64,000 nucleotides of DNA from positions 360,834-424,833 of the forward strand of contig VZTI01004650.1 of NCBI GenBank assembly GCA_013397865.1. Reading direction: 5' to 3'. How positions within the stretch are numbered: position 1 is the first letter of the stretch; every line of letters begins with the position of its first letter. Of this stretch, positions 23,628 through 37,160 are shown piece after piece. The position numbers and the translations under genes were made by a program. The notes beneath the pieces were generated by a model. That model searched no databases. It saw only the letters and a list, made by a program, of their open reading frames with translations, and was not told the DNA's origin. This DNA is from Struthidea cinerea (taxonomy: Eukaryota > Chordata > Aves > Passeriformes > Corcoracidae).

Positions 23628-26600
23628 CTATGAAGAAAAACACGTGAGGGAAAACATGTAGTGTGTAAGTTGCAGCACTACTGAAGAGTGCCACATCTCT
23701 ACAGTATCACCTTGCGACACCTGGAAAAGTCAAAACCACATCAGGTGCTACAATAGCCCCTGTCAGTTCAAGATATTACTGTCTCAAGTCCCTCATGATC
23801 AAGAATTTCTGGAGAGCAGTGTCCTCCCTTCAGATTATCAAAAATCCTAAGGCAACAAAATGAGGACCACACCTAAATTGAAAGCAATCTTAAAGAAAAG
23901 GACATGGGAAGATGGAAAAAGAAAAAACACACTGTTTATTCTCTCAAAGGCTGGTTTTCTTTTCACCCTAAACTGATAGAAAAACTAATACAGCTCAGCG
24001 TGAAAGATGAAGCAATGTACAACATATAAAGAACTAATCCACTAACTAAAGATGCTGGAGGGATCAAATATTGATTATTCTATCCTTCTTTCAGTAAAGC
24101 AGTTGTATGCATCTTTCCCGTGGCATTATGTGTAGCAGCCACTCTTCAAATATCCCATTTAGATGGATTTAAGCTGAATTTAAGTGTCCCTTAAATAATA
24201 TGATTTTTTCTTTATGAAAGGAAGGAAATTGCACTTATGTAGCAAATTCTAATTTTGTGAGGGAAACGACAGTGAAAAGGTCAACTGCCACACAGTACAA
24301 CCTGTTCCCACTCCCAAATTCTTCCATATATCCTTGGGCATCACCAAGACCATAAGCAACGGCTGTGAAGAGTTCCCCACTCAGCCCTGATGGCAAAAGA
24401 GCTGCACTCAGTTCTCCTTTGCATCCATATGATAGAAAAATCCAGATACACAGCAACAGTGCTCAGTAAGTGCTGGCAGGTCACCACCTAGAGGTGCTCA
24501 AAGCCAGCTCTTCTGACATCTGGAGAAGGCAGCTCACCTCTGAGAGTGCTCAAACTGCTGGGTCCTCAAAGGGAAGATGGTGGTGGTCTCCCAAAGGAAT
24601 AAACTGCTCAGAAGAATTACTTGCCTTTTGATTCAAGCCTCTGAATGTGAGACAAAGCAAGATCAATATGGAGAGACCACTGAGAAATGGCTAACTATCC
24701 ATTAAGTGTTACTAACGGCTTATCACAGTGATATAAAAGTGAATCCCATGTAAGTACTACCCAAATTTCTACTCCAGAGCAAAACATTTTCTTCAACACC
24801 CTCTCCTGGATTCCCCAGATAGTTTCACTGTGTGACACTACAAGACAAAGTTAAAGACAGATTTTTATTTTCTCCCATTTTTAAGCAGAGAAGGAATTAT
24901 ATTTTAGTTACAGTCTTCCAGAGTTACTGATGAAAACCACATGACCATAAAGTATTTTTGCACACAGTGATAAGATTGTCTGTTACTCACACGTGGAGTT
25001 CACATATTAAAGCTGGGTATGCAGTGTAGCATTACTTTAATTTTGCATTTTCCGTGTGTTTCATCTCAAAAGCTGTTTAACCTTTCGACCCTCAATATTT
25101 ATTTTGAAGAGTGGAAGAAGAGAAAGCAGACACCAGCCAATGTTTTCCTCTATCCAACCAGCACTACTACTGCTAAGTTCTCAGAACAAGGTTTATAGCA
25201 GCCAAGGGTCTAACTAGTGCAATCTGTAAGAGGGAGTGATAAAGACAACACCATACTCATCATGCAACAGTGCTTCTCAGTATTCCTAAATAACATTTCC
25301 TTGGTTATTTGCCACACAAAAATGAAAACAACCACTGTTCTTGTACAACTGCACAGGATGAGACGGTGTCAATCTGTTCTAGAGCAAGACAGCATTTGAT
25401 TTTGTGTGGTTAATATTTAATAAAAAAAACAGTAAAACACAGGCCTATCAAGTTGCTTTGTAAGTCTGAGCACACATCAGTTAAGGAAAAACATGCGGCA
25501 CGCCTATAGCCAGTAAGAGCGAGCTGCAGGGCAGAGCTTCATTTACGCCTGTGCACACAGAGTATTGCTTCAGTCCACTGCTGAAATTGCCAGAAATATT
25601 ATTTTAGTACTACAGTATAGCCCATCCTTGCACAAGAGTAACAGGCTGCATGGCGCACAGCCCTGGCCGCCAAATTGAAACATGACTCCCAGACCTGAGA
25701 GTGATTCATTTCAGACCAAATGGTACAATATACCAAACCTGACTTACAATGCAAAAACTTTCTTTGAAAAGATAAGAGTTGCAGCAGTTCTTAGCAGTAA
25801 AAGATTGCAGCTACCCCAACTGCCCCACACTTTGAGAACACAAGTTGCCTACAGGGTCTCCCCCAAATTATTTTGCCTTGAAACTTCAAAAAACCCCAAA
25901 CCAAACAAAATACCATGCAAACAAGCAAACAACAACAACAAAAAAAACCACACAAAAAACCAACCCAAACCTGGAGCAAATAAGGATGGAAAAAAAAAAA
26001 AGAACAAAGGGAGGATTTGGGCAGCTTCTAACATTCACAGACAACTGAAATCACGAAGGTGTGAGCTTGTTACACAGAGAAATCCCCAAGAAAATTAAAT
26101 TTAGACATTCTAACATTTTTCTGATAACGAAAACTTTTCACATATTTCCATAGGAAGCAGTTTTTTGGGATGGTTCCCGCTGTGGAGCTATTTAAAAAGA
26201 ACATAGGAAAAGAAGTGAGAGGAAGAAACTTGGTCCCTCTGGTTCCACCTCTGTCTTCTCACTTCAGTTTGCTAACGGCTTTTGTCCTCTAGCTTCCCTC
26301 CTGTTCCCCCCGCTCCCAGTCCTTCTCTAATAATCCACACCCTTATGCTTGTCATTCATCTTCTCCCTGTCCTTTACCTTTATAAACACCATGGATACAC
26401 CGACACTGCTCCCATCGGACTTTAGCAGGCTCTTCGTCCGAAGGACTGAGGAAGTCAGGAGAGAGAGGTGGCAACCATTTTTTTATCTAGGACTTTTTCC
26501 ACTGCCTTAATTTGGTATAAATAAATCCAAAGAGACTTCGGGGGGCACGGGGAGAGGAAAGAAAAAAAAAAAAAAAAAAAAAGAAAAATATGAGGCTGGA

Positions 26601-26680
26601 CCCTAAGTAAGCCCTGTTAGTGTCCCTTAATCAAACAAGTACCCATCACTTATTCCAGGCCAGCCCCGAAGACTTTAGTC
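23628..26680. other. Unique sequence leading into the CpG island
   Basis: No gene or known repeat was recognised. It includes A-rich runs typical of bird introns (25885-26010) and a 21-A tract at 26562-26582. Base composition becomes GC-rich from about 26690. Confidence 0.4.
26562..26582. repeat. Poly-A tract
   Basis: Twenty-one consecutive A residues lie about 110 bp outside the CpG island. It may mark an old retroposon insertion or simple slippage. Confidence 0.9.
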
Positions 26681-26808
26681 CAGCAGGAACAGCAGCCTGA
26701 CCCGACGCCTGCAGCCCACCCGAGCCCATTCCGAAGGGGCCCTTCGCCGCAGAGGGCCCCCCGCCAACGCGCACCGCCCCGCGCACGGCTGCGCGCCGCG
26801 GGACTTAC

Positions 26809-26934
26809 ACCACGTCCAGAAAGACGAGAGAAAAAGCCAAAGAGAGGAGGGGAAGGGCGCCGTGGTCACGGAGCCCTCGAGCAATGGGAAGCGGGCACCT
26901 TTTCGCAGGCGAGAACGGCGGGACCCCACCCCCC
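26809..26934 (-). other. Candidate first exon (partial, 5' end in gap)
   Basis: The minus strand has ...CGTGGT before GTAAGTCC, with the exon end at 26809. The -1 base is T rather than G, a slight weakness. One frame is open from the gap to the donor and ends in a hydrophobic run, GALPLLSLAFSLVFLDVV, like a signal peptide or membrane segment. A second frame meets a stop, and a third is open but Arg-rich. No ATG is visible because the upstream part is N. The exon may be non-coding, since the clear Kozak ATG of this strand lies at 1035. Both readings remain possible. Confidence 0.3.
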
Positions 26935-27186
26935 NNNNNNNNNNNNNNNNNNNNNNNNNNNNNNNNNNNNNNNNNNNNNNNNNNNNNNNNNNNNNNNNNN
27001 NNNNNNNNNNNNNNNNNNNNNNNNNNNNNNNNNNNNNNNNNNNNNNNNNNNNNNNNNNNNNNNNNNNNNNNNNNNNNNNNNNNNNNNNNNNNNNNNNNNN
27101 NNNNNNNNNNNNNNNNNNNNNNNNNNNNNNNNNNNNNNNNNNNNNNNNNNNNNNNNNNNNNNNNNNNNNNNNNNNNNNNNNNNNNN
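26935..27186. other. Assembly gap (252 N)
   Basis: This is an N run within the CpG island. Frames appearing to cross it are artefacts of unknown bases. Confidence 0.99.
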
Positions 27187-27260
27187 GCAGCCGCCCCGCT
27201 TGCGGTCGCCCGCTCTCCGCAGCAGACCTTGGGCGGTCGCGGAGGCTGCCTCGGGAAAGG

Positions 27261-30200
27261 GCCGTGGGATTCGGGCTGCGTGGCGTGGTGTGCAGGTGTT
27301 TCTGGAGCAGCCACAGTGCTCGTCCTGTGAAACTTTCGAATATCTTGCCGATGTCGGCAAGAGCCGTTTGGGAACCTCAGTCATAGGAATAGCTAGTTTG
27401 CAGGTTCACCGAGCACTCATCCTTGGAAAGGGACAGGGTTGCACAATAGACAGTTTTCCAGATTAGAAGAATTATTTTATTATATAAAACCAGGTTCAAA
27501 CTACTTCTTCTTCCCCACCCCCTGCCCCCCATCAGTTTTTACTGTGAAATACTCTGATTTCACTGGATTGCAGGAGCATCTAGAGGCCACTTTTGCACAT
27601 ACATGCATCAAGTGAAAAGACGTATGTTGCACAACACTTAGTGTTCAGTGGCTGAAATGGCTAAGCGTTTCTAACCCCTGTAGGGAGATTTCTAGGGAGG
27701 TTACACACAGCTGCACAAGCCATCAACGCCTCCAGCAGTACAAAAGCCTGTAATGAAGCACCCAGCCCACTTAAAGCACTCGTATTTCCCAAGGAACCAG
27801 AAAGCAGCAGAGACAACTCTCAACTCTGATCGTTGCTTGTCTGCCATCAACACAGTGACGACACTGTGTACTGGCAGTATCTGCTGCACCACGGGTATGG
27901 TTATTAGGAAGGTTTTTTGCATCAGTGAGAGCAGGTCTCTTGCTGTCATGGCTGGTGAGGTGCTTTCTCTTTAGGAAGCTGTTGTCACCACACAGACCTT
28001 GTTTTTGTCCTTCAACATGCTGAAAAGTTTTGTTAAGTATTCAGCGGGCTATTAACTTTGGAAAATGCTGGATTTCGTCTTCTACCTGTTCAAAGCAAGC
28101 TACCAAGTGTTTGCAAGAAGTGACCAAGAAGCATGTTCTGTTACAAGCTCTAATAGGTGGTTTAGCATCTATACACCAATTATGGTGACAGATCTTAGTA
28201 ATTTTCTCACCTATGCTCAGGCCACATCCTGGACAACTGGACAACTGCAGGCTTGAAACAGTGTGCTCAAACTACAGGTGTCCTCCCCTGGTGGTAGAAA
28301 AGGGATGACTCACGTGAGCCACTGATTAGAAAGCAGGTCTTCAGAATGCGAAATTGATTCTTCCAGTCCTGTGGCAGTATTTCTTCTGTAGCTTCATTAT
28401 AAACCAGATTTCACTCATCTTTTTGGGACATGAACTGCCTCTACATGTCTACAAAGTCTGTCTTGTCCTCAGCCGGTTGCCCAGATACCACTATAAGAAC
28501 CAAGATTAACTTAAAAGCATTCAAAGCTTCAAGCAGAGGGTGATCTGACAAGATTTACATCTCTGTGGGTGAGACCTACAACCTCAGGCATGCAGGAGCC
28601 TTCTTCAGCAGGACAGTGCTTGCTGCTAAGAACTCAGCATCTGCAAATTGGAAATCACCACTGCTTAGCATCCCTATGGTTACTCAAAAATTGCTGGTTT
28701 GGATGGTCTCTGCAGCAACTCTATTACTGACCCCGAAGGAAAATAGCAGAAAATAGCAGTCCTGAGCTCATGGGGAAAGGCTGATTTGTGCATGAGATGG
28801 AATTATATGCAGGTAAAATGATCACAAACATTTAAAAGTATTTTTGAGTCTACTTTCAGTGAACTGGTGTAGGTAAAGCAGCAATGTTTTTTCAGTTCTT
28901 TTGTTTTCTGTTAGTGACTTCAGGCATGCTTGCCCAGCCCTGAAACATTGACTTGTCATTTATTCAAGGATAATGTAATTAATTCTTAGTCAACCACTCT
29001 TGCTCTAAATAGAAAATATAGCGAATATTCAGTAAATCTTACAAACAGGCAAATATTGAAGGTCCAGGGAAGATCACGTGGTCTGACGTTTAATGAATGT
29101 AACTGCTATGAGACTTGGCTGTGGTGCTCTGTGGTCTGAGACGTGTTTATGTAATCACACACAGATGTACTGAATTGCATTAGATAGGGAAGTAGTTTTC
29201 ACATCCTTCAGTTTGGAAAAACTTCTGTTTCCAGAACAAACCATGTAAGTTCCATGTGCTCAATTTAGTGAATTGATTCAAATCATGAAGTATGCTTAAC
29301 ATGTGCAGACACTGATGTATTTATATTTAATTCTCAGCATTCACGCAGTTTCAACTGAGTGGCTGCAAGATTAGTCATACAAACCCAGAAAAGTTAAACA
29401 TCTAATTCCTCTTCAGTCTGGGCCTGGAAAGTACCTCTGGTGTTTTTAATCAAAAATAAAAATTCATGGAATTTACACTTAAGATGTCGCCTCTGTCACT
29501 TCTCTATGCAGTGTACTCTGATGTAGATAGCAATGGATAATTTCATTTTGGAAATGTGCTGAAATTGGAAGTGTGCTGAAATTTTCAGTGCAATGGATGC
29601 TTTGAATGAAACATTAGATGAGATCACTACTAATTACTGCGGGAAAAAATGACATGCTTCAGCACTATCTGAGATAGGAATAATTAGAGACCTGGAACAA
29701 TATTTTCACTTTTTATTGATCATCTTTTATTTCTTAAAGTCCCACCATTTGCAGTAGATTGCTAAAGCATGTGTTACATTACAAAGAATGTCTCCAACAA
29801 TTCACAAAGAAAAAAGCACTCTCTGGAGTTTGACTTTTTGCTCATTTGTTGCATACATACTATCTGAAGCCCAGTGCTCACATGCTGAGGGTCTCTGCAT
29901 CCTGTTCAGAACAGGATGCAGAGGAATCTGAGTAAGTAACATTACCTACAGTTAGAAAACATGCTGTTTTCCAGAGGAACTTCAGACACATCAGAAATCT
30001 CACAGAAAGAAAGCAGCCCTATCCATAAGGCCATGTCATCTTTGTTCTGTGACAGTTGGCAGTGCTTCTGCCCTGGTTCAGTCTCCTCAGGGCTCCTGCT
30101 GTGATGCAGGAGCAGTGCATGACGTCCTGTGAGCCACAAACTCCTCTAAAACCTCTGAAGTTCTCAAGGTAAAAGTGCAGCTTTTTCCGTGCAAAGTCTC

Positions 30201-31689
30201 TCTTTCCCTGGTTCAGCCTCTTGTTGCCTGGACCTGAGGATATCCTAATCCTTCTGAATTGTAGCACATAGCTGAAAAGCTGATGTGACCGTAGTGCTCC
30301 TGGAGGCCAAGCTTTGGCTCTTCATGGCTTTCTGCCCATGCCCAGCCCCTAACAGCAGGGCTGCAAGGCCAGGATTGAAGGAAAAATGGGTGCCCATAGG
30401 TGCCTGAGCATATTGAGGGTTAGGGATGTATCCACAAAAGCAGAGGGGGAGGTTGTTCCTTGTAGCCTCTGTGGCAAGATCTAGGTCAGATCAGGCTGTT
30501 CAGACAATGCCAGTGCCAGACAGGAGAGCAATGTCTGTCCAAGTGACCAGGGCTCAGGGCTCTTTGTGAAAGAAGGTTTGGGTTTGTCCTGGCATTTGCA
30601 ACTCTGGCACATGACCCATGTTGTCCTGAGATGACGGGACTAGGGTTTGCAAGATGCTTCAGGCAGTTACTGTCAGAGATACAAAGGAATTCAGTGCATT
30701 AGTGACTAATCCAGTAACATCTCATACAGAACCATAAACCTCTGTGTTACTGTAAAGAGTCTTATGAATCACGTGCCGTGAGATGCATCAACAAGAGCTG
30801 ATGGCTGTGTGAAGCATATGGGGTTTGTCTGGGGCAGGCATAGGGGCAGAAGGTTGCCAGGAGGCTCCTGGATGGACGCTGATGGTTGTGGCTTCACTGT
30901 GGTGAGGTGAGGTGAGACAGTGAGGAGGAGCTATGGTTTTGTGTACAGAGTCAGGGATGGCTGCAGGTTCCATGGAGAGAAGGAAGGCAGTGGGGGGAGG
31001 CTGGGCGGGTGTCTCCCATGGGATGGCTGCAGCATTGAACACTCCCCCATGTGTCCTTCAGCTCCAAGGAGCACCTGCGTTGGAGCCTGGGGCTTGGTCA
31101 CCACCGCTGCTTCAGGGAAGCTGTGCATTTATGCTGCCTGAACATTGCTGCTCATTCAGCCTTTTGTTTTCCAGGTCGTCGAAAAACCATTTGTTTGTAG
31201 GGTGTTAATGGATGACTGGATAGCGAATGTTGTTCTGATTTGTCTCTTCATCAAGCACAGGGTCCTGGTCTGCCATGAAATGACTGAAATCCCCCTTCTC
31301 ATGAGGATACAGGGAAACAAGGAAAGCTTTACCTCCAGCAAGTGCAGTGGCTGCTGTTGGGTGCATTCCTCCAGCATGTGCCCCTCTGGCTATAGCTGCA
31401 AGGTCCAATGGATATAAAATCTTGCTCCGACAATGATCCTTAGTCAACAGACAGCATCTAAAATCCATAATTTATCCTGTCTGTGCCCTTTTACTTTGAA
31501 CTGGATGATATTCGTACACCAATAAATTGAGTGTCATACCCCTTGTTTGGACAAATTTGGACACCCCAAGACAACCCATCACAGGATTAAAAAAAATAAA
31601 TTGCTCAGAAAAAGTCAGATGGATGCCTCTGTACTGTATATAATTTTGCACATCAATGAGGTCTGTTTACATGCCAGGTCTTACATGGA
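27261..31689. other. Unique sequence, nothing recognised
   Basis: No coding exon was accepted. A plus-strand acceptor-like site (ccttttgttttccag, ending 31174) precedes an open frame to 31417, but no donor or homology supports it. Open frames near 28041-28256 and 30788-31141 are featureless. It could be intergenic sequence or the intron of an unseen neighbour. Confidence 0.35.
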
Positions 31690-32135
31690 GCTCCTGGAGT
31701 GAGTCCAGCAGAGGACAACAAGGGGGCTGAAACATCTCTCTTACAAGGAAATGATGAGGGAGCTGGGCCTGTTCAGCTTCAAGAACTGATGGCTGAGAGG
31801 GGACCTCTCCAACATCTAAAATATCTGAAGGGAGGGTGCCAAGAGACGGGAGCCAGGCTCTTCTTGGTGGTGCCAGTGTGCCAAGTAATAGGACAAGAGG
31901 CAATGGACAAAAACTGATGCTCCGGAATTTCCACCAGAACATGAGGAAGAATTTCTTTACTGTGCAGGTGAACAAGAACTGGAAGGTTCTTGGTTGTGGA
32001 CTCTCCCTCACTGGAAATATTCAAGAAGTGTCTGGACGCAATCCTGTGCCATGTACTCTGGGATGACCCTGAGGTTGGACTAGATGACCCACTATGGCCC
32101 TTTCCAATCTTACCCATTCTGTGATTCTGTGGGCT
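31690..32135 (+). mobile_element. CR1 LINE 3' fragment
   Basis: It begins with 'ctcctggagtgagtccagca', runs through the 'gaggaagaatttctttactg' segment and ends with 'gttggactagatgaccc' and 'ccattctgtgattctgtg', the CR1 3' terminus with its ATTCTGTG-type tandem end. Orientation is plus. It is a 5'-truncated remnant without coding capacity. Confidence 0.88.
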
Positions 32136-35100
32136 TTGACGAGCTGCTGGAGCTATCATTTGAAAAAAGTAAATAACGGCAAGTGAAAAATTCAGTCCTA
32201 CATTGTTTCTGTCAAGAGACAGTACTTCTTACTAGTGTCTAAGTGTTGTTATTTTTACTGAAATAATGATTGACCCATTCTCTCTCTTCTAGACCTTCAG
32301 CAGCAGAAGTCACTAAAAGTTTTCCAAGACATGCCGTGTCCACAATGGGATGGGTAACACACGCACAAACCCAAAGGAGAAATACTGTGGGACTGAAGGT
32401 TTAACTGACCAAAACTGAACCCACTCCTGCTCACCAACCTTCCCAAAACACAGGACAGGGCCTGTAATACTAGCTGAACAATAAAGACTTTGGATATATT
32501 TAGTTAATGAAGGCTGTTGCTGGAAGGTAAGATTGGGTCATTTATGTCTGCACAATAGCAGCCCCAGAGTAGAACATATGAATACCAGATGGCTGGCACT
32601 GTTCCATTAATGAACTGATGCATTCATTGTTCTGAATTTGATTTTGTAGCTTTTTGCTTATTATGATTTGATTGCACCATTAAAAACCTTCAATAACCTC
32701 AGAATTCCTCAGAATGCAAAAGAGGAGATGCCTCTGTCCCCACTTTCCACTGACCTGCAGGTGTGCAACACCTCTGTCAGTCAAGATGATGAGTACATTT
32801 CATGCTGTTTTCTTAGTTCTTCCATTTAAATAATGTATGCAGGATCCAGGCACAATATATTCTTCCAAGGCACAGGAAAATGCATACCAGGTGACACTCC
32901 ATTATAGTCAACGGGGTTATCCTGTGATGAATATGTAGGACAAAAGAAAATCATAGTTGTAGGTACATAGGGAGAAATTCCTTCCCGATATGTGCAAATA
33001 CAGGAACAATGTCAGGCACTAGGAGATACACTCTTCCTTCAGAGCAGATGCCTCCCTTATTAAACATAATTCCTATTGCAATAATCTTTCTGGTCTCCAA
33101 GCTTAATTAATGAGCAGTCTAGGAACCCACTTCTTGTGTGTGTTACCACAGGCAGATTAATTTTTCTGGCTCACACACCTCCTCTGTAAACTTTCTCTCT
33201 GCTCCAATACTCAACTCCAGTACTGGCTCTATCTTCAGTGTGGCTCCACCGACACCCTTTGTCACAAAAAGGCCTGCTGTAGTTAGGTGACAAATATATT
33301 TCTGTCCTTTGTGGCTCATCTCTGATCCCCAGACATACTGGACAGGGAAAAAGAAAAAATCTCAAATCTAGAATTAGGTTAGCTGTGAGCAAAGGCTTTC
33401 TACCAGAGCTGGGCTTCTGCTACACACTTGTCTTTGAGAGGCTGGAAAGGCTCCAATCCCTAGTGTGGGAAGTGACACCAGGTCTCTTATCTCTTATTTT
33501 ACTTCCATTTCAGTCCTTTTGAGGTTGTACTTATTAAGAAAGCTATAATTAGAGTAAAATAAATTTTAAAAAACCCCAAAAAACAACGAAGAACAAACAG
33601 GAGGGGAAAAAACTGAAGTAGTCAAGTGTGGCTGCAGACTGGTCACACGACCCTTGGAGGCAAGTTCTACTTTCTTCTCTTCCCTGGGGCTCTTCTGCCT
33701 CCTTTTTCACCTAACTCCCCCAAACCTCTGCTGGTGTTGGTAGAGATTAGTTATCTCTGATGCAGCTTTTTGGGGCAGGGCCACACTGAGAAAGAAGCAG
33801 AGGTCAGCTGGTGGGGGAAATTTTCATGTCAACCCTCTGTAGCAGGAAGGCAGGAGACATGGATACCAGACAACAGAGCTGGAAACCCATTTTTCTAGGC
33901 ACTCCATTTCCCTAAGAAGAACATCCCAGGATTTTCCAGGGATGCTCTGTGAGATTTTCTTCTCCTGAACTTCAGCATCATGTCTCAGGGACACTAAGGA
34001 CAGGGAATGATCTTCAGCTTATAAGAATGGGATTCACACCATCTCATTACTTGTTCCACAGACACTGTTAGGGTTATCTAACATCCATCCTGTAGGTGTT
34101 GGGCACACAAGGAAGCTGCAGGAAATCCTTCTGTGTCTTTCTGGAATAGGGGGAGACGACACTCTGGGGCACCCCAGATGGAAAGATGTGTGTAGGTCTG
34201 GATTCAGTTCCCCACCCAGAGAGAGTAAGCTAGGATGATTGAGATATCTGAAGGCTTTGCTCAGCTCCACGGGAGCAGAGCCCATGTAATCCAGCTGCTG
34301 CACCCTTAGGGGTGCTCTGCTGGCTGGCTGCTGCAGCACTGCTTTCCCAATCAGGCCGATGCTATGCACTCGGTGAAATGCCCCTGCTCTGCCTCACAAG
34401 CACGGAGGAAAACCTTGGGGTCAGTCCAGCCTTGTTAGTTAATAATTGAAGGCCTGGTTGCCTGCTACTCCCTTTGCCATTTAGGGTTGAATCACTGCTT
34501 GTGTTTACAATCCCACACATAGTAGTTGCAGCATTTGTTTGCAATTGTTCTTGTAGTTCCTTTGTGTTTCTTTCACAGGGCAGGCAGAGTAAGGGCTACA
34601 ATGGAAAACAAGTAGAAAACCATTTGTTTAATGCCAGCAAAGTGGGGGAACAGAGTCCTTCACCTCATCAGCTAAAGCTACTCTAAACCTGATGGACGTC
34701 TAACCCCATATTTTTAAAATACGAGCACACCTTTCTTGATGGCACCTCTACTTTTTTGACCAGCTGCCAGAAGTTGGCTGGCTTGGACTGTCATTTTCTA
34801 AGGTTTCTAGGTGCCCAGTTCTCCTTTCTTTCAGTAGGAAAAAGGTGTTCAAAGTGCATGGTAATTTCCATAGTAACTCTTCGGAGACATACTTGCCCTG
34901 ATGGTGACCTCCTCAGCACTGAGAGAAACAAAAAATAGCTCCAGCTCTGGCTTTTGAGCTGTGCCATAAAACAAACCTGGGGCCCCATCAGATTTTGGCT
35001 TTTAATTTTTGCCTTCAGGAGCCTGTCAGGCAGCACAGAACAGAGTCACCCAGGAGGGGCAGGGAGGAGGCTGAGGAGGGCATACAGCCTGTGCAGGACC

Positions 35101-37113
35101 CTGTACTGGGGCAGTGAAATCAGGAATGAGAAAAGCAAAAGTAAAGGACCAACAACCAAGTCCCCTGTGTCATCAGTCACATGTCAGAAGGGCTGAGTGC
35201 AACAGAGAGTAAAAAGGGAGGAGGAGAGGTGTCAGGCGCAAAGCTGAGATGTTTCCCTATGTGTTTATTTGTTCTGTTTCTCAGTACAGGATTGGTAACT
35301 AGCAGCTTGTTAATTAGCAATAGAGTACATTGGTTGAAATTTCCTGTCACAGAACTGGGGTTTTTGGACCATGACAGAAATAAACTCTTTGGTAGGCAGA
35401 AGAATATGGGCTGCTGATACCTATAGCTTTGTTGATGGTAGTAAGGGATATCAGGTTGTTCAGGACTAGAAATACTTGAATTCAAGTCCTTGCTCTACCA
35501 TGGCTTAAGATCTTCAAGCCAACAGCATGCATATATTTTTATGGAAAACATGTTTTATCAGTCATCAATTTTGCACACAAAGGGTGAGTAGCCAAGGCAA
35601 CCTCTGTGGCAGCTATTACACTCATGGTCAGACATAATTACCTTTCCCTGAGCCTTCAAACACAGAAGTACGTAATACATTGAATGAAAAGGGCCAGCTT
35701 GATTGTGCATCAGTCTGAACAAGAAACATCCTGCCTTCCAGAAAGTAATAACTGTGTTAAATGGAAGGGAAAAAGGTGTGCTGCATTACAGGAATGAGCC
35801 ACTGACCTCTACAGAGGTTAACAGGCAATATACCAAATGGAGATTTTTTTGTTCATTAGGAGGAAACATGAGAGTATAATTAGAAACAGGCCATGCTGTA
35901 TGGTTTTGCCCACTACTACTATTCAACACAGTAGAACAGAGGAAGATGCTCACTAGTTTTGGGATTGAATTAACATCCAGAAACTTAACAGTGACTGATT
36001 AAAATGGGCATTAATTTTTTTCCCCATAGCAGTTAGGAGACAAACCTGTAATTGAGTATTTGAGCTTAACATCAGAAGAATAATGGTAATTTTTAAGAAC
36101 ATGATTTTTAAAAGTGTTTTATAATATAATTAATGAAGAGGAACATGCACCATTTGAATGCTCATTGAGTGGATGCAACAATCAAAGGCAATAGGAAATC
36201 TTTAATATACCACCTGAGACTGAACTTCAAATTGTTCTGGAACCTGTCCACAGAAGACCCTGGGCCAAAATTCAGTCTCCAGATAATAAGCTGTGCATGA
36301 AGTCTGAAAACAAAGACTTTTTCTTTCTTTGAGGTAGGTGCACAGGCCCTATGAAGGTTAACGGGAACTGCAGAAGCATTTGCCCTACAGGGAGGTGGAG
36401 TTAAAAACCCACATTACTAAGTTGCTCAACCAGAAATTTGGTCTTTAGCACTTACACAGATATATTGAAATTATTTGGGTTTTTTTCCTTCTCAGCAAAA
36501 ACACTCATGAAAGTTGCAAAATGTTGAGGTTGAACGAGAAGAAATAGGTCAGGGTGCAAGGTTGTTTGCCTCTATATACTGGGAGCCTTACCCAGTAATT
36601 GCACACACTCGTGGCCACTTACTTAAGCTACGTAACATCGAGGCTTCACAAATCTGCTGTGTTCAGATAGTTTTCTGTTGAACTTGTTCTAGGTGGGAAG
36701 AAATTCTTAAGCCAGCAATTTGACCCAATCTCTTGGTCAAAGAAATGACTCCTGACTCAGGTGGAGTAAGGCTTGAATCACTGGAAACAGAAGTATCACT
36801 GCGCCTCCTTCCATTTGGCTGGCATCTATTGGACAGGATTCATAGCCTGAAAAAGAAATAAACAGAAATAAGCCTCCTTTTCAGACAAAGTCCTCCAGAT
36901 ACCATTTTGAGTCACTGATCCATCATCCTGGCAATGTATCTTACTTTCTGACACACAGTAAAAAAATTAAGTATTTGAAAATTGCAATGACAAAAAAGGA
37001 TTCCCTTTATGTGACTGCAAAGAATCTACCTTTCTTCTTCAAGGTGTATTTGAGGACTATGAGCAGCTGAATGAGTCAAGTGAAATCCACTCCTCACCCT
37101 GGGTTCTTCCCAG
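32136..37113. other. Unique sequence, nothing recognised
   Basis: No gene, RNA or interspersed repeat was identified. Short open frames only. A strong donor-like site (GGAAG before GTAAGA, near 32527) has no usable acceptor beyond 23 nt upstream. Confidence 0.35.
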
Positions 37114-37160
37114 AGAAGGGTGAATGCAGTTGCATGGTAGTGAATGTTCTTGCAACTCAG
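37114..37160 (+). other. Candidate small plus-strand exon (47 nt)
   Basis: The sequence caccctgggttcttcccag is a strong acceptor (ending 37113). AACTCAG before GTAAGGTGAG is a strong donor, with the exon end at 37160. Stops occur in frame, so if real it would be non-coding, perhaps part of a long non-coding RNA. Nothing else supports a plus-strand gene here. Confidence 0.12.

Larger units (their letters stand above)
26690..27260. promoter_or_regulatory. CpG island, probable promoter of the leftward gene (gap inside)
   Basis: This is the only sustained GC-rich, CpG-dense block in the window (for example cgcgcaccgccccgcgcacg near 26770 and gcggtcgcggaggctgcctc near 27235), against an AT-rich background. 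It is interrupted by an N run at 26935-27186, typical of GC-rich sequence that fails to assemble. No TATA box lies in the visible part. A minus-strand splice donor in its left shoulder indicates that transcription runs leftward. Whether it also fires rightward cannot be told. The missing 252 bp may hold the transcription start or a start codon. Confidence 0.7.

Noticed and set aside
26515..26524. TATAAATAAA on the plus strand left of the CpG island
   Set aside because: It lies in AT-rich intron-like DNA with no downstream exon in that direction. CpG-island promoters usually lack TATA.
26805..27384. Open frames of about 150-174 codons on both strands through the CpG island
   Set aside because: Most of their length is N. 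The apparent starts on the minus side use GTG, not ATG, and nothing can be inferred across the gap.
31145..31417. 90-codon plus-strand frame after an acceptor-like site
   Set aside because: No donor, no homology, and competing frames on the other strand.
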